Below are positions 34,001-44,612 of a stretch of 64,000 nucleotides of DNA, piece after piece (position 1 is the stretch's first letter; each line of letters opens with the position of its first letter). The DNA comes from Pristionchus mayeri. Lineage: Eukaryota > Nematoda > Chromadorea > Rhabditida > Neodiplogasteridae. The position numbers were made by a program, and so were the translations under genes. The stretch is from positions 30,923,541 through 30,987,540 of the forward strand of contig BTRK01000004.1 of assembly GCA_036245805.1 (NCBI GenBank), in the 5' to 3' direction. The notes beneath the pieces were generated by a model. The model had not been told where the DNA came from and did no database searches. It saw only the letters and a list, made by a program, of their open reading frames with translations.

Positions 34001-35405
34001 CCGTGGATGCTCTTTCTAAATATATGTCAGATATGGTGCTATATTGAGCGGAACCAAAGGTATAGTTCACTGAATCTAAGGTTAGGCGCTGATTCACAGT
34101 CAAATTGGCCAGCTCTCTTGAATCCAGAATTATAACAACTGGGTGCGTTCCAATTACCACTCATGGGGGTCTAATTAAACATTTAACACGTGAGATAGAT
34201 AACACTCTTCTTGCGGGAAATTTGAATTTTGCATAAATTTAATTCCGGCACAATTGTGCCAAAAATGCAAGTTTAGGTGTTTCGAATTCAAAATTGTCAT
34301 TCAAAAGCTATTGTTTTGTAAAATTATCCCAAACAAATATTGGTAAGGGAAGGGTTGATGGTTCGAATGGTCACAATAAATCAGATATTGAACATGTGTG
34401 TGAGGTAGGAATTTGAACAAAGTGGAAATTTCAGCAGGTTGACTTACATTCCATCGTTCTGTATGAAGCCATTTATATCAACAGAACCCAATCGACTCCA
34501 AACTTTAACTATACACTGAACACTTTTGGTGAATTATATTTCACAACTATTTGGATCTCGATATCAATTGAGAAGAAAATTCGGATTACAAAACTTTTTC
34601 CGATCTTCCCTATCACAAACATTATTCAAACTCGTCTAAATTTCTAGAATGCATTTCGTTTGCCATTATCCATGAGGTGTTCAAAATTATGCCCATACAT
34701 AGTATTTTACGCATATCACACTAAATAGACACAATTCCTCTTTTTCGAGAAGCACTGGTGCATTAAATTGAGATGTAATCCTGATCTCACTACAACTTTG
34801 TCTGTCTACTGTGCCTTCCAAACTATCTTGACAGGAATGAAGCAAGGTGAATAAGAAAAGGTATGAAGGCCCTCAATGAATAAGAATAACGAAATTTAGT
34901 TGGAACTAATTCAAAGAATTTCGGAGGTTAGAATGCATAAGAAATAGAACGCGACAAAACTTATGCATCAACCTGATACTATTACCTGTTTGTGCAACTC
35001 ATGAAAGGTGATGTATTTATTGGGGTCGTCTGCATGCACCTGAACATTTATTTGTTGCCCATTTTTCACTCATGGAGTAATGATGCGAATGAATTCTTCT
35101 GATTGAGAATAATTCCGTCGCACACAAACACTGATTTACGAACATAATGTTGCATAAAATGTATAGTTGTTCGCTTTTCTATGATTTTGTCTATGATTTG
35201 CAATGGTAAGTTTCCGTGTTTATTCATAATTCACATCATATATTATTAAATAGATGTACTATCAATGATAGATGGTAATGAAGATACTCACAAGTGCATG
35301 CTTAGTGGGATGGACTGTTCCATGATGCCAGATTGCATTCAGTAACTTGACTGGCAGACTCTCGTTTGAGACGGGAAGAGGAGGAAATTCCGATATGTGG
35401 ACCAT
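31043..35405 (-). CDS. Acyl-CoA synthetase / 4-coumarate-CoA-ligase-like, peroxisomal
   Basis: AMP-forming ligases of this family activate carboxylates as acyl-adenylates and transfer them to CoA. About 19 short exons on the minus strand run from [16 protein letters not shown] (ATG at 35403-35405) to a stop at 31043-31045. Motifs in order are [24 protein letters not shown], the phosphate-binding loop [18 protein letters not shown] (about 32850-32930), [55 protein letters not shown], the hinge [20 protein letters not shown] then [26 protein letters not shown], and the catalytic-lysine motif [13 protein letters not shown]. The protein ends SKM, a good variant of the type 1 peroxisomal signal, so it probably acts in peroxisomes on fatty acids or related substrates. 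The second intron holds the mariner at 33723-34976 without touching exons. No lesion was noticed, though exact exon edges were not all verified. Confidence 0.85.
33723..34976. mobile_element. Mariner-type element in an intron of the acyl-CoA ligase gene
   Basis: The termini TTAGGTTGATGCATAAGTTT and ...CTTATGCATCAACCTGA are inverted repeats, with TA at 33721-33722 and 34977-34978. The length, 1254 bp, is that of a complete mariner. No transposase frame was readable on either strand, so it is decayed. It lies between the exons ending ITFHELHKQ and beginning [10 protein letters not shown], only about 9 bp from the first of these on its right (donor GTAATAG at 34980-34986), and so forms almost the whole intron. 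Confidence 0.85.
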
Positions 35406-36697
35406 TCTGGAAAGAGTTTGTAGCAAAAATTTGGATCAAATGAAGAGCAACTCACAAATCGAGAATCGACAGAGTGGGGAGTGATAGGGTGATGATCGAA
35501 AAAAGAAAGAATGATCTCCCTCCTTGCAAGTAATTCGTTCTTCGCGAGATTGATACGATGCAAACTACAAGTGGACTCGTTCCGCGCAAGGGATGTTTTT
35601 TGTTGTTCCACTCTTATCTATTTGAGACACTCTTTGGGTTATCACTCCCCGTTGGCGACGAATTGGGCACATGCACTGACTGAAAGTGTAATGTCTGTGC
35701 ATTACTAGGGGTTAGAGTCCACTCCTTGTGTATGTGTTCCTATGGAGTAAGCAGCATGATGGGAATACCCATTTTAGTGGAGACAAACGGGTGTAATTCG
35801 AGTGCAGATTACTAAACGCGTGATTGATTTCACCCGGCCAATGCACAGAGCTAGATTTACAGAAAAACGTATGGAATTTTACATGATAAAAACTGAAGGA
35901 GAGAAATTTTCCAAATGCTTGCGAGGAACAAGTAGTGTTATTTTTTTAATGCTTTATATTTTATTTTATTTATTTTTGAATTCGATCAGGCTGCGATGAT
36001 CTCTGACCCAGATTTTCTTCCAATCCGGGCTCTGTGTATGTTCGGACAATGTGATTTTCATAGTTTCGGATTCTGTTCTGCGCACTTTTCAAGGATACTG
36101 CACAGCTAATGACCATTTGCAAAGCCCTAATCTATGTCGTTGTGCTTTGCGAACCGCTTAATAATCAGTTCGAAACAATCATTGAGAAGATTCAGAATAA
36201 TATGTACCCGTTCATTGAAAGCATATAAATTGTATCCTACAAAGCAATAATGAACTGTGATTGTCACTATCCTCTTAAAATATCCCTCAACAGCCGTTTT
36301 AAGCACGCCTAAAACGTCCATTTTACATTCGAAATTCATGCTGCTAAAATTAAACTTTTTCTTCACATATCTTCACATCGTATTTTTGTTGATCGCGGCA
36401 ACTTTTCACTTCCCGGTGCATTCACTCGATCATCGATCTATTGCAGTTCGCCGTGTTCTTCTCTCCTGACTCCATTTGAATAATCAATGGGAGCGTGACT
36501 CTTCCATCCACACGGAACGCAGCCTCTCCCCATCCTTCTCTCTTCTTTCCTCATCTCCATAAACCAGAGGTGTGATCGACTGAAAGGGAGGAACCGCCTG
36601 CCGAATCCAATAACGGACGAAATAAAGGAGAAACCATTGTTGTCGGCACGTCCGAGAGCAGTTGATATTCGCTGAAAGTGGAGCAGTCAGTGGAGAT
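35406..36697. other. Divergent intergenic region
   Basis: Separates the start of the acyl-CoA ligase gene (-) from the thaumatin-like gene (+), so it should contain both promoters. No TATA box or factor site was clear. Short open frames on both strands (for example 36127-36366) show no family resemblance. Confidence 0.4.
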
Positions 36698-37558
36698 ATG
36701 CGTTACCTTGTCCTTCTTCTCGTCTTCTCATCGACTCTCGAAGCATTGGGACCGCGCCTTGTCGACTTCGTGAACAACTGTGGAGAAAGAATACAGGTGA
36801 GTAGATGGAATCATTGACTGAAAATAGATTGATTGTTTCCCCTTTCCCACTTCGATCAGTGTATCCAATTCTCTACCATTCCAGGTGGTGAAGCAAGCCT
36901 CGATAATCTCGAGTGAGAGTGAGGCTGCTCTTTTGGAACCAGGCCAGAACTTCACTGGTAATTTCTCAATCGGAGTAGTTGCAACATCCTTCACGAAAGG
37001 AGCAGCTGGACTCACTCAGGTCACTTATACTCGCCATACTCGCCTCATGCTCATACTACTCATACTCTTATACTCGGCTAATAACTGTTCGATAATAATT
37101 AGCCATCTAGCTACTTCGGCCTGAATGAATTCATCTCAGGTCAGTTTCCGTAGTTTCCTCGTAGATCGAATCGAGTTGGATGTCCGCAAGGGATTCGACA
37201 CTGCAGTCAAAGTCGAAGCCAGCGGGTGAGTCATCCCACTTTACGATTATAGCGGAGGACATATTCGCATTACGAATAGTTTAATTTTGAATTGATTTTG
37301 AGTTGTTTTGAAAAAAATAAAATATACTATCAGAGTCGACACCGTTCTGACGTGTTCGGATGCAAACTGTTGTGGAGATTCGAATCTCTTGGTTCGTTTC
37401 ATTTCTTGTCCCTTTTTCTCTCTTGTCGGAATAATTTCATTTAATCCGCTCACTATTGGAAATTTTGTGTCTCAAAATAAAAAGTTGATATCCTGCAGGA
37501 AGCCATCGTCCCTGCCATTCCGTACAACGGCGATTACAAGATCACCTTCTGTCCCTAG
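36698..37558 (+). CDS. Short thaumatin-like secreted protein, 145 aa
   Basis: Five exons: 36698-36796, 36885-37019, 37140-37225, 37334-37391 and 37499-37558, with phases 0, 0, 2 and 0 agreeing throughout. The protein begins with a signal peptide (MRYLVLLLVFSSTLEALG) followed by RLVDFVNNCGERIQV, as in thaumatin-like proteins (FxNNC). Later parts also fit that family: LLEPGQNFTGNF, a FxDR(I/V)ELDVRKGFDTAVKV stretch matching the YDVSLVDGFNxPV strand, cysteine cluster LTCSDANCCGDSN, and the terminal YKITFCP. Usual thaumatin-like proteins have over 200 residues and 16 cysteines; this one has 145 and few, so a central region is missing, as in the short class known from plants. Such proteins are secreted and often antifungal, but activity here is unproven. 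A distant ML-domain relation was considered less likely. Confidence 0.65.
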
Positions 37559-37940
37559 AAAGACAGCTGTCCCATTGAAGCATCACCAAATATGCACCAA
37601 ATATAACATGAAAATTTGAATATCCATAATTAACTAAACAAATAAATATACTTGCCGTATGCACCGCATGATAAAGGTAGCAAAACCATTATTTTATCGA
37701 CTGACTTTATTCACACGTGATTGTTCACGATTGAATTGAAAAATAAATTAATCATATATAGATAGCACATACATACGACTGAATTATTCAAATGAAGGTT
37801 CTTCTTCCAAAGAAGGATATTCTTGGGGAGAATATTACTCGATTTTTGAAGAATTTGAGTATAAAAGAATTGAGTTAGCGATATACGACGAAGGTAAATG
37901 AAATATCGAATGGAGAATACTTCTACACTGTTGGTGACTC
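37559..37940. other. Intergenic stretch left of the RTE insertion
   Basis: Contains the likely polyadenylation region of the thaumatin-like gene (AAATAAATATACTTG near 37640) and the left 12-bp target duplication of the RTE element (37929-37940). No gene was recognised. Confidence 0.5.
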
Positions 37941-40052
37941 CTGTTGGTGTGTGTTGGTGTCATTCTGGTCCTCAACGCTAGTCGCGAGCTGTGGGGTGCG
38001 CACTCCGTCCCCCCGTCTCCCTCTCCCTCGGCCAGTCTCCCTCTCCCAGCAGCTTTGGCAAGCGGGAGTTGTAAGCCACCTCGATGGGTCGTCCATTCTA
38101 CGTCGGCACGCTGAACACCCGGACACTCGCGCCACGAGACAAGCTTCAAGAGATCGAGCTTGCCCTCTCCAAGATCAAGTGGGACGTTGTTGCTGTGCAG
38201 GAAGCGAGGATTGTGGGTTGTGCCTCCTTCAATCTTACGTCTTCAGGCATAGTCCTATTCCACTCGGGAGGTTCCACCGCCCACCATGGTGTGGCATTCC
38301 TCAACCGTGCCCACCTCGCAAGAGAAGCTGTGTTCCAAGGCCTCTCCGATCGACTCGCCACTCTGCTCCTTCCCAACCATCATCTCTTCCTCGTCTGCGC
38401 GTATGCGCCAACATCAGCCTACGATGCTACGGACTACGATGACTTCATGGACAAGGTCGAGACAGCTCTGCAGAGTGCGCCAAGAGGATACATGCCAGTC
38501 CTGGTCGGGGATATGAACTGTCGAGTTGCACGCGAGCCAGGCAATGAAAGATTTGTCGGCAAGTACGCATCTCCGACCCCGAACTCACGTGGGCGGACCT
38601 TCACAGAAGTTTGCGTGAGAAACCGGCTGCGCATCCAAAACACCTTTCCCGAGAGAAGACACGGCAGGATATGGACCTGGCGGTCACCAACCGGCTCAAA
38701 TTTTCACCAGATGGACTTCGTTGTAACGCCTGTATCGGCGAGAGTTGTCAACTGTGGTATTGTTGGTCGCTTTGAGTTTGACTCCGATCATCGCCTTGTC
38801 CGACTGTGCCTCTCCCTCCCCAACAAGATGCGGAAGCAACTATGCAAGAAGCGGTTGGAATTCGATAAAACCGCCTTCACTGCAAATGCAAATCTCCTTG
38901 CTTCCCTGCCCCTTGCCCGTCCAACCTCAGCCATCGACGCCTATCACAAGATTCAAGCTTTTACGAAGACTGCGGCAAGCAACTGTTGGCGAGATCGGCA
39001 CTCCCCTCCATGGATATCTCGCGAAACCCGAAATCTTCTGGCCCAGCGACACCTTCTCCGATCCAATCCGCAATCCAACGTAGCCCACTCCGTCACATGC
39101 CGAGCTGCCCGAATGAGTCTCTCGAACGACATCAGAAGGAGAAAAGAATCACAAGCGAGGCCAGCTGCAATAATGGGTAGAAGCATTGCCAAGTCAATGC
39201 TCAACTTGCAATCATCCCGAAAGAGACTACTAGTCCCTGACGCAGTTACTGGTGCTCTCTCACAAGATGCAACAAAGCTCGCCATCCGTACTTTCTTCGA
39301 GGAACTCTACAATGCTACAGTTGACATGCCACTGACGATCCCTCCTCATCCGCCTTTCCCTCTTCCACCCTTCCAAATCGATGAGACAGTCGAAGCTGTC
39401 GTGTCTCTTATCCACAAGAAAGGTGACCCTACAAACATCAGCAACTTCAGACCTATCCGCTGCTTACCGTAACCCTGAAGGCTGCAACCCGTGTGATCTT
39501 GAGAAGAATGGAGAAATCGCTTGAAGAGACTGAGTCCTCCACCCCCCTCGCTTGGTCCAAGCTCTCTACTCTGCTCTCTTCTCGCCTGCTCCCTGTGAAG
39601 ACTAAGAGGAGACTCTTCGAAAGTTGTATCTCTTCAACAGTGCTTTACGGGTCAGAAGTCTGGGCGCTGCGAGCCAGTGAAAAGGAACGGCTTAGTGTGA
39701 CTCAAAGAAAAATGGAGCGAAACATGTTGGGCATAACACTGATGGATCGATGGAGAAACGAGAACGTGCGCAATGCGACGAAAGTGCGGGATTGGAACAA
39801 AGAAGCGCTGAAAAGGAAAGCTCAGTGGGCGTTGAAGATTAGGAGAATGGAGCTAGATGAGTGGACCAGAGCGACTACGGTATGGATCCCCTACAACAGG
39901 AGCCGTCCCCAGGGTCAGCCGAGAACACGTTGGCGAGATGACCTCAGAAGAACAATTGGCTCCCACTGGTGGTCTGCAACGACCGACGAATTCCGACCTA
40001 TCCTCACCTAGCGTTAACGCTTGAAGTGATAAATATTGATTGATTGATTGAT
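37941..40052 (+). mobile_element. RTE-type non-LTR retrotransposon with RT core deleted
   Basis: The element is flanked by a perfect 12-bp target duplication, TGTTGGTGACTC (37929-37940 and 40053-40064), and ends in (TGAT)n repeats (40037-40052), typical of the RTE clade. The ORF from 38084 has an apurinic-endonuclease-like domain with GTLNTRTLAPRD, VVAVQEARIV, YAPTS, VLVGDMNCRVA and FDSDHRLVRL. At about 39420 it enters the RT start (HKKGDPTNISNFRPI) and stops at 39472. The following frame (39493-40011) begins in the C-terminal region (LLPVKTKRRLFESCISSTVL, YGSEVWALR...RNMLGITLMDRWRNE, RPQGQPRTRW). The palm domain with the catalytic aspartates is therefore absent. The insertion lies about 260 bp upstream of the heat shock element of HSP70 copy 1. 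Confidence 0.88.
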
Positions 40053-40311
40053 TGTTGGTGACTCATCTCTATTTTCGGAAACAGTCTTACTACGTCCAGA
40101 ATTCTCCAGACGATTCTCGATGAAAGTTCGGCTGACTAACAGGGCCCGTGACAATTCCATCCAGATGACGAGAGAAGAGGAGAGAGTGTGGGCGAGTGAG
40201 AGAGGAGAGACGACGAGAGTGACGAGAGATCAGAGGGAGAAGAGAGAGGGAAAACGACGAGAGGGAAGAGAGAGTGCAGTCGCGTGAGAGGGAGCGAGAC
40301 AGGCAGAGCAT

Positions 40312-40358
40312 CGAAGATTCGCGAATGTTCACGCTCTTTCCTCGTATTCTGCTTATAA
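40312..40358 (+). promoter_or_regulatory. Heat shock element and TATA box of HSP70 copy 1
   Basis: 40312-40331 reads cGAAgaTTCgcGAAtgTTCa, four perfect alternating nGAAn units, the binding site for trimeric HSF-1. TATAA lies at 40354-40358, 22 bp downstream, and the ATG about 100 bp further. A second, weaker pair (tGAAagTTCg) occurs at about 40120-40129. Confidence 0.9.
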
Positions 40359-40459
40359 CTCAGAGGAGGAAAGAATGAGCACCCAAGTGGCAAAGTAAAC
40401 ACTCACGTGTTCATCAACAGTCTTCACTTCAGTTTTCACTTCAATCTACAGTATCCATC

Positions 40460-42703
40460 ATGTCATCGTGCAAAGCGATCGGAATCGATCTGGGGACGAC
40501 GTACTCGTGTGTGGGAGTGTACAAGAATGGACGAGTGGAGATCATCGCTAACGACCAAGGAAACAAGACGACGCCCTCGTATGTGGCCTTCACTGATGAG
40601 GAACGACTCGTGGGAGATTCGGCCAAGGATCAAGCAGCCCGGAATCCCCAGAACACCATCTTCGATGCAAAGAGACTCATCGGAAGGAAGTTCGGAGATG
40701 AAACAGTGAGTCATTCAGAAGATTATTCGTAGATAGAGCAGTCAGAAGATCATTCTAGAGTATTCTTGTTCTTCTATTCATCATTCCCCTCCCTGACCCT
40801 ATCCCTTGCAGGTTCAATCAGACATGAAGCACTGGCCCTTCACAGTCATCAATCGAGGGGGAAAACCAGTGATCGAGGCAGAATTCAAAGCAGAGAAGAA
40901 GCAGTTCATGCCTGAGGAAATCTCCGCCTCCGTTCTCACGAAGATGAAGGAAACCGCGGAGGCTTACCTCGGACACCCCGTCAAGGTACGGTGATTTGAT
41001 ATTCTTGACATTGACTCATTTTCGAAAACTCCTAGAAATGTCGAAAGCCCTCGAGTACTATTAGTGTTCCGGACATTTTCGAAATCATTCGCTGAAATCA
41101 CGTGAAATTTCGTATCACTTTCAATCGAATTCGAACTTATTCTTAGCCACTTCCAATTTTCGAAATATATTCCTCATCTCAAATCAATCAATATTCCCCT
41201 TTCCAGGAGGCGGTCATTACCGTACCCGCGTACTTCAACGACTCTCAACGACAAGCGACGAAGGATGCAGCTACCATCTCGGGTCTCAAATGTCTCCGAA
41301 TCATCAACGAACCCACGGCTGCTGCCCTTGCCTACGGACTGGACAAGAATCTGTCTGGAGAGAGGAACGTGATGATCTTTGATCTCGGAGGAGGAACCTT
41401 CGACGTCTCCATCCTAACAATCTCGGAGGGATCTCTCTTCGAGGTCCGTTCTACGGCAGGAGACACCCATCTGGGAGGAGAGGACTTCGACCAGAGGATT
41501 CTGGAGCATTGCGAGGCTGACTTCAAACGGAAGACTGGGAAGGAGATCAAGAAGAATGCACGAGCCCTTCGAAGACTGCGAACAGCGTGCGAGAGGGCGA
41601 AGAGGACGTTGTCTTCGAGTGCAGAAGCCGTGATCGAAGTGGATTCATTGCACGAAGGGATGGACTACCATGCGAAGATCACTCGAGCAAGATTCGAGGA
41701 GTTGTGTGCAGATCTGTTCAGGAAGACTCTCGAACCAGTGGAGAAGGCATTGCGAGATGCGAAGATGGACAAGAGATCCATCCAGGATGTCGTCCTTGTC
41801 GGAGGATCCACTCGCATCCCTCGAGTACAGAAACTACTCACGGAGTTCTTCGGAGGCAAGGAATTGTGTGCGGGGATCAATCCTGACGAGGCCGTCGCTT
41901 ACGGAGCAGCAGTGCAAGCTGCAGTACTCTCAGGAGTGGAGGATGCAGCTGTTCGTGATGTCCTTCTAGTGGATGTAGCCCCCCTGTCATTGGGCATCGA
42001 GACTGCCGGAGGAGTGATGACTCGTCTAGTGGAGAGGAACACTCGCATCCCCACTCGAGCCACTCAGACATTCTCCACTTATGCTGACAATCAACCAGGA
42101 GTATCCATCCAAGTATACGAAGGAGAACGAGCACTCACCAAGGACAACCATCTACTCGGAAGCTTCGAACTATCGGGCATCCCTCCCGCACCGAGGGGGG
42201 TTCCTCAGATTGACGTCGTCTTCGAGATTGACGCCAATGGGATTCTGGCAGTGAGTGCGACGGATAAGTCGACTGGGAAGAAGAATGCTATCACGATCAA
42301 GAATGAGAAGGGAAGATTGAGTAAGGAGGAGATCGAGAGGATGGTCGAAGAGGCAGCCAAGTATGAAGAGGAGGATCGAAAGACGAGAGATCGAGTGGCA
42401 GCCAGGAATGGATTGGAGGCATATGCATTGGCAGTGAGAGGAGCATTGGAGGAGCATGGAGAGAAGTTGGAGAGGAAAGATCGAGAAGATGGGAAGAGAG
42501 CAGTTGATGAGACCATCGAATGGATTGAGAGGAATCAATGTGCTGAGAAGGAGGAGATCGAATTCAAGGAGAAGGAATTGAAGGGAATCTCTCAGAAGAT
42601 CATGGCCAAACTGCATGGAGCCAATGGAGGATCACAGAATTGTGGACAGCAAGCTAGAGAGGGAGGATTCAACAATGGACCCACTGTCGAGGAGGTCGAC
42701 TGA
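40460..42703 (+). CDS. Inducible cytosolic HSP70, copy 1 (intact, 638 aa)
   Basis: ATP-dependent chaperone that binds exposed hydrophobic peptides; cytosol and nucleus. Exons are 40460-40705, 40812-40985 and 41207-42703. Introns are in phase 0 after [11 protein letters not shown] and PVK/EAVITVP. All three HSP70 signatures are present: [28 protein letters not shown] and [15 protein letters not shown]. The substrate-binding domain follows ([39 protein letters not shown]), and the C-terminus is GPTVEEVD, the TPR-cochaperone anchor of cytosolic HSP70. Few GGFP-type repeats precede it. The start is fixed by [14 protein letters not shown] and by a TATA box and HSE upstream. Strong heat induction is expected. 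It is the only complete intact copy in the window. Confidence 0.97.
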
Positions 42704-43591
42704 GTTATTCATACTTACTCATGAAATTGTTATTTGTGCAATAGATTAGCATTCCCATTGTTGTACATACATAGCTCTTAGAACACACGCTATTACCTGG
42801 TATTGTTTACCCCCTTGATCTCACAATATGTATTGTAACATTCCGATAAAAGTATACTCGAAAACGAAATTGTAAGAGAAATGCATGGGTTTGAATGATG
42901 GGAGCTTGGAAGCAACTTTAGATTCTTTGATGTATGAAATGTCGAAGTGGACATCTTCTTCTCCTTATGAGCCATCTTTCTCTTGTGGTCCTTCATTTAG
43001 CTCTTCTATCGAAAACGGCCCGGAAACGTTATCATGGAACGGAGTATCCGTCATCTCTGCCTCGCATGTCTAGAGATCGTCTCCTTTTTTACAATCCTCC
43101 TGTTCAATCTCGATCAGCTTGGGTTGCGCGTATTTTAGGGGAGGAGCCCATTCGGTCCCCTCTCAGTTTCCGAACTGTACTGCACTTCATGCACGGGTCC
43201 TGTTAGTCACGGTCAACACCCCTGGGCATGTGAGTAAAAGCAGGAAACTACTTTTGGTCATTAGGAAACTGCGCGCGAAACAGATCATTGGGAAGAACGA
43301 ACCCCGTTCTCTCGGACCATTTCGGATTGTGATTATCTCGAGAACTCCCAAACCCCAAGGTGAGGGAATACTCGTGTGCGGTTCAAACGAGAGGATTATG
43401 ATGCATCTTTATCTGATTTTTTTCTATTTCTGTCACGATTCACAGAGGTTCGTACACATTGTAAACGATGACGTTGCCTCTGAAATGTCGCATTTGCAAT
43501 GGAATATTCTATAATACTCACCGAAAATTTCACGTTTGACAGATAAATAAAGGAATATGCCGTAAAACGTGTCTCGATCTCGGAAGCGTTC
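42704..43591. other. 3' flank of HSP70 copy 1 and unassigned DNA
   Basis: The first part (to about 42880) is paralogous to the flank of copy 2 (ACATTCC-GATAAAA-TATA-TCGAAAA). The rest, to 43590, has no counterpart in the second spacer and came or was lost together with the CAP gene. Open frames at 42885-43514 show no recognisable family. Confidence 0.45.
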
Positions 43592-44612
43592 TTACTGGTT
43601 TCTGTACTGGCAGGCTACGATGGCTTTGGTATTGTCCTGGCACAATTTGATTCCACATCCAATCTGGGTGGAGTCAGCCCAAGCCATCTGAATTGCAATA
43701 TTAACGGAGGTATTCTGATGAAATGTACACTTTGGAACCACTACAGGCAGTATTTGGATGTGAATCGGGGATAATCAGTAGTTTGAGAATTCAAGAGTGT
43801 TAACTTTCGAGATAACTATTTTCTATCACACTGCATAAAAAAAGAACCTGAGTAGCATGTCCAACTTCCGACTTGAATACTTCCTCAGTAAGTTTGATAT
43901 CACTCCACCCAAACTTCTGGAATTCGCTCTCCCACTTCTCAGATGCAGCCACGCCCAATCCATCAATAGACACCTTCAATAGTATCCCATTCCTTTCCAA
44001 ATTGAGAGAATGGGGACGACCTATTTCACAAACTCAGGTTTCGTAAAGATTTCGTGAAATTAACATTATACGAGTCGTTTATTTGAATTCTGAATAGTAT
44101 TGTTCTGAATACCGTACCCCTCCAGTGGACCATGAAGAGTAGAGATTCTCTCCAAGATTCTCTCTGCTTTCCGAGTGAGCGAACAGGCAAGTATCCGCCA
44201 CAGCCTGTGCACTCCCCTCGATCGAGCAATCCCATGTCTGAACCATGATATCAGTACCAGACTACCACGCTACCAGTCTGCTAGAATTCCAGAGGTCCAG
44301 AGGCAATACCAGATTAGCGATGGGAGTCTTAGCAGCGGGCATTTGCTTTCCCTTAGCGACGTAATTTCCGGTTGAAATGGCAGTTCGCAGTTTGTTGTGA
44401 ACTTCCAGGAATCCATTGACTTCAGAGGAGGGAATTCCACCGGGGCATTCAGAGGAGACGACTGCAAAGGGGAGAATAAGACCAGGGGCGAAGGATGGCT
44501 AAGGAAGAGATTCCAACTGCTCTATCGCGAAAATGAAGCATTTCTCTTCATGAAATATGTCAGGAAACTAACTGGTAAAGAGAAGAGCGAGAAGAGTACA
44601 GTAGAGAAGCAT
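43592..44612 (-). CDS. CAP/SCP-domain secreted protein (venom-allergen-like), 177 aa
   Basis: Five exons on the minus strand: 44573-44612, 44310-44461, 44118-44237, 43848-43973 and 43592-43687, phases consistent. The N-terminus is a signal peptide (MLLYCTLLALLFTIVSSECP). The CAP fold follows: FLEVHNKLRTAISTGNYV, NLTWDCSIEGSAQAVADTC with FAHSESRENLGENLYSS, SEKWESEFQKFGW, and the signature GHATQMAWADSTQIGCGIKL with CQDNTKAIVACQYRNQ. CAP proteins are secreted and abundant in nematodes; their molecular role is often unclear, with proposed sterol binding or immune and host-interaction functions. The reading frame stops soon after the VxCxY strand and lacks the usual GN...YxxG tail, so either the last exon is unrecognised (AGAAACCA/GTAAGA is a possible donor) or the protein is slightly short. 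No equivalent exists after HSP70 copy 2. Confidence 0.82.

Noticed and set aside
40048..40287. Open frames in the HSP70 leader and promoter region (and 48554-48847, 61970-62239)
   Set aside because: They overlap the HSE, TATA box and a GA-rich segment on both strands and end before the true ATG; they are not genes.
42170..42616. Long minus-strand open frames opposite HSP70 exon 3 (also at 50719-51279 and smaller ones at 41665-42134, 50214-50683, 63665-63880)
   Set aside because: They recur opposite each HSP70 copy as a consequence of its codon use, and their products resemble nothing known.
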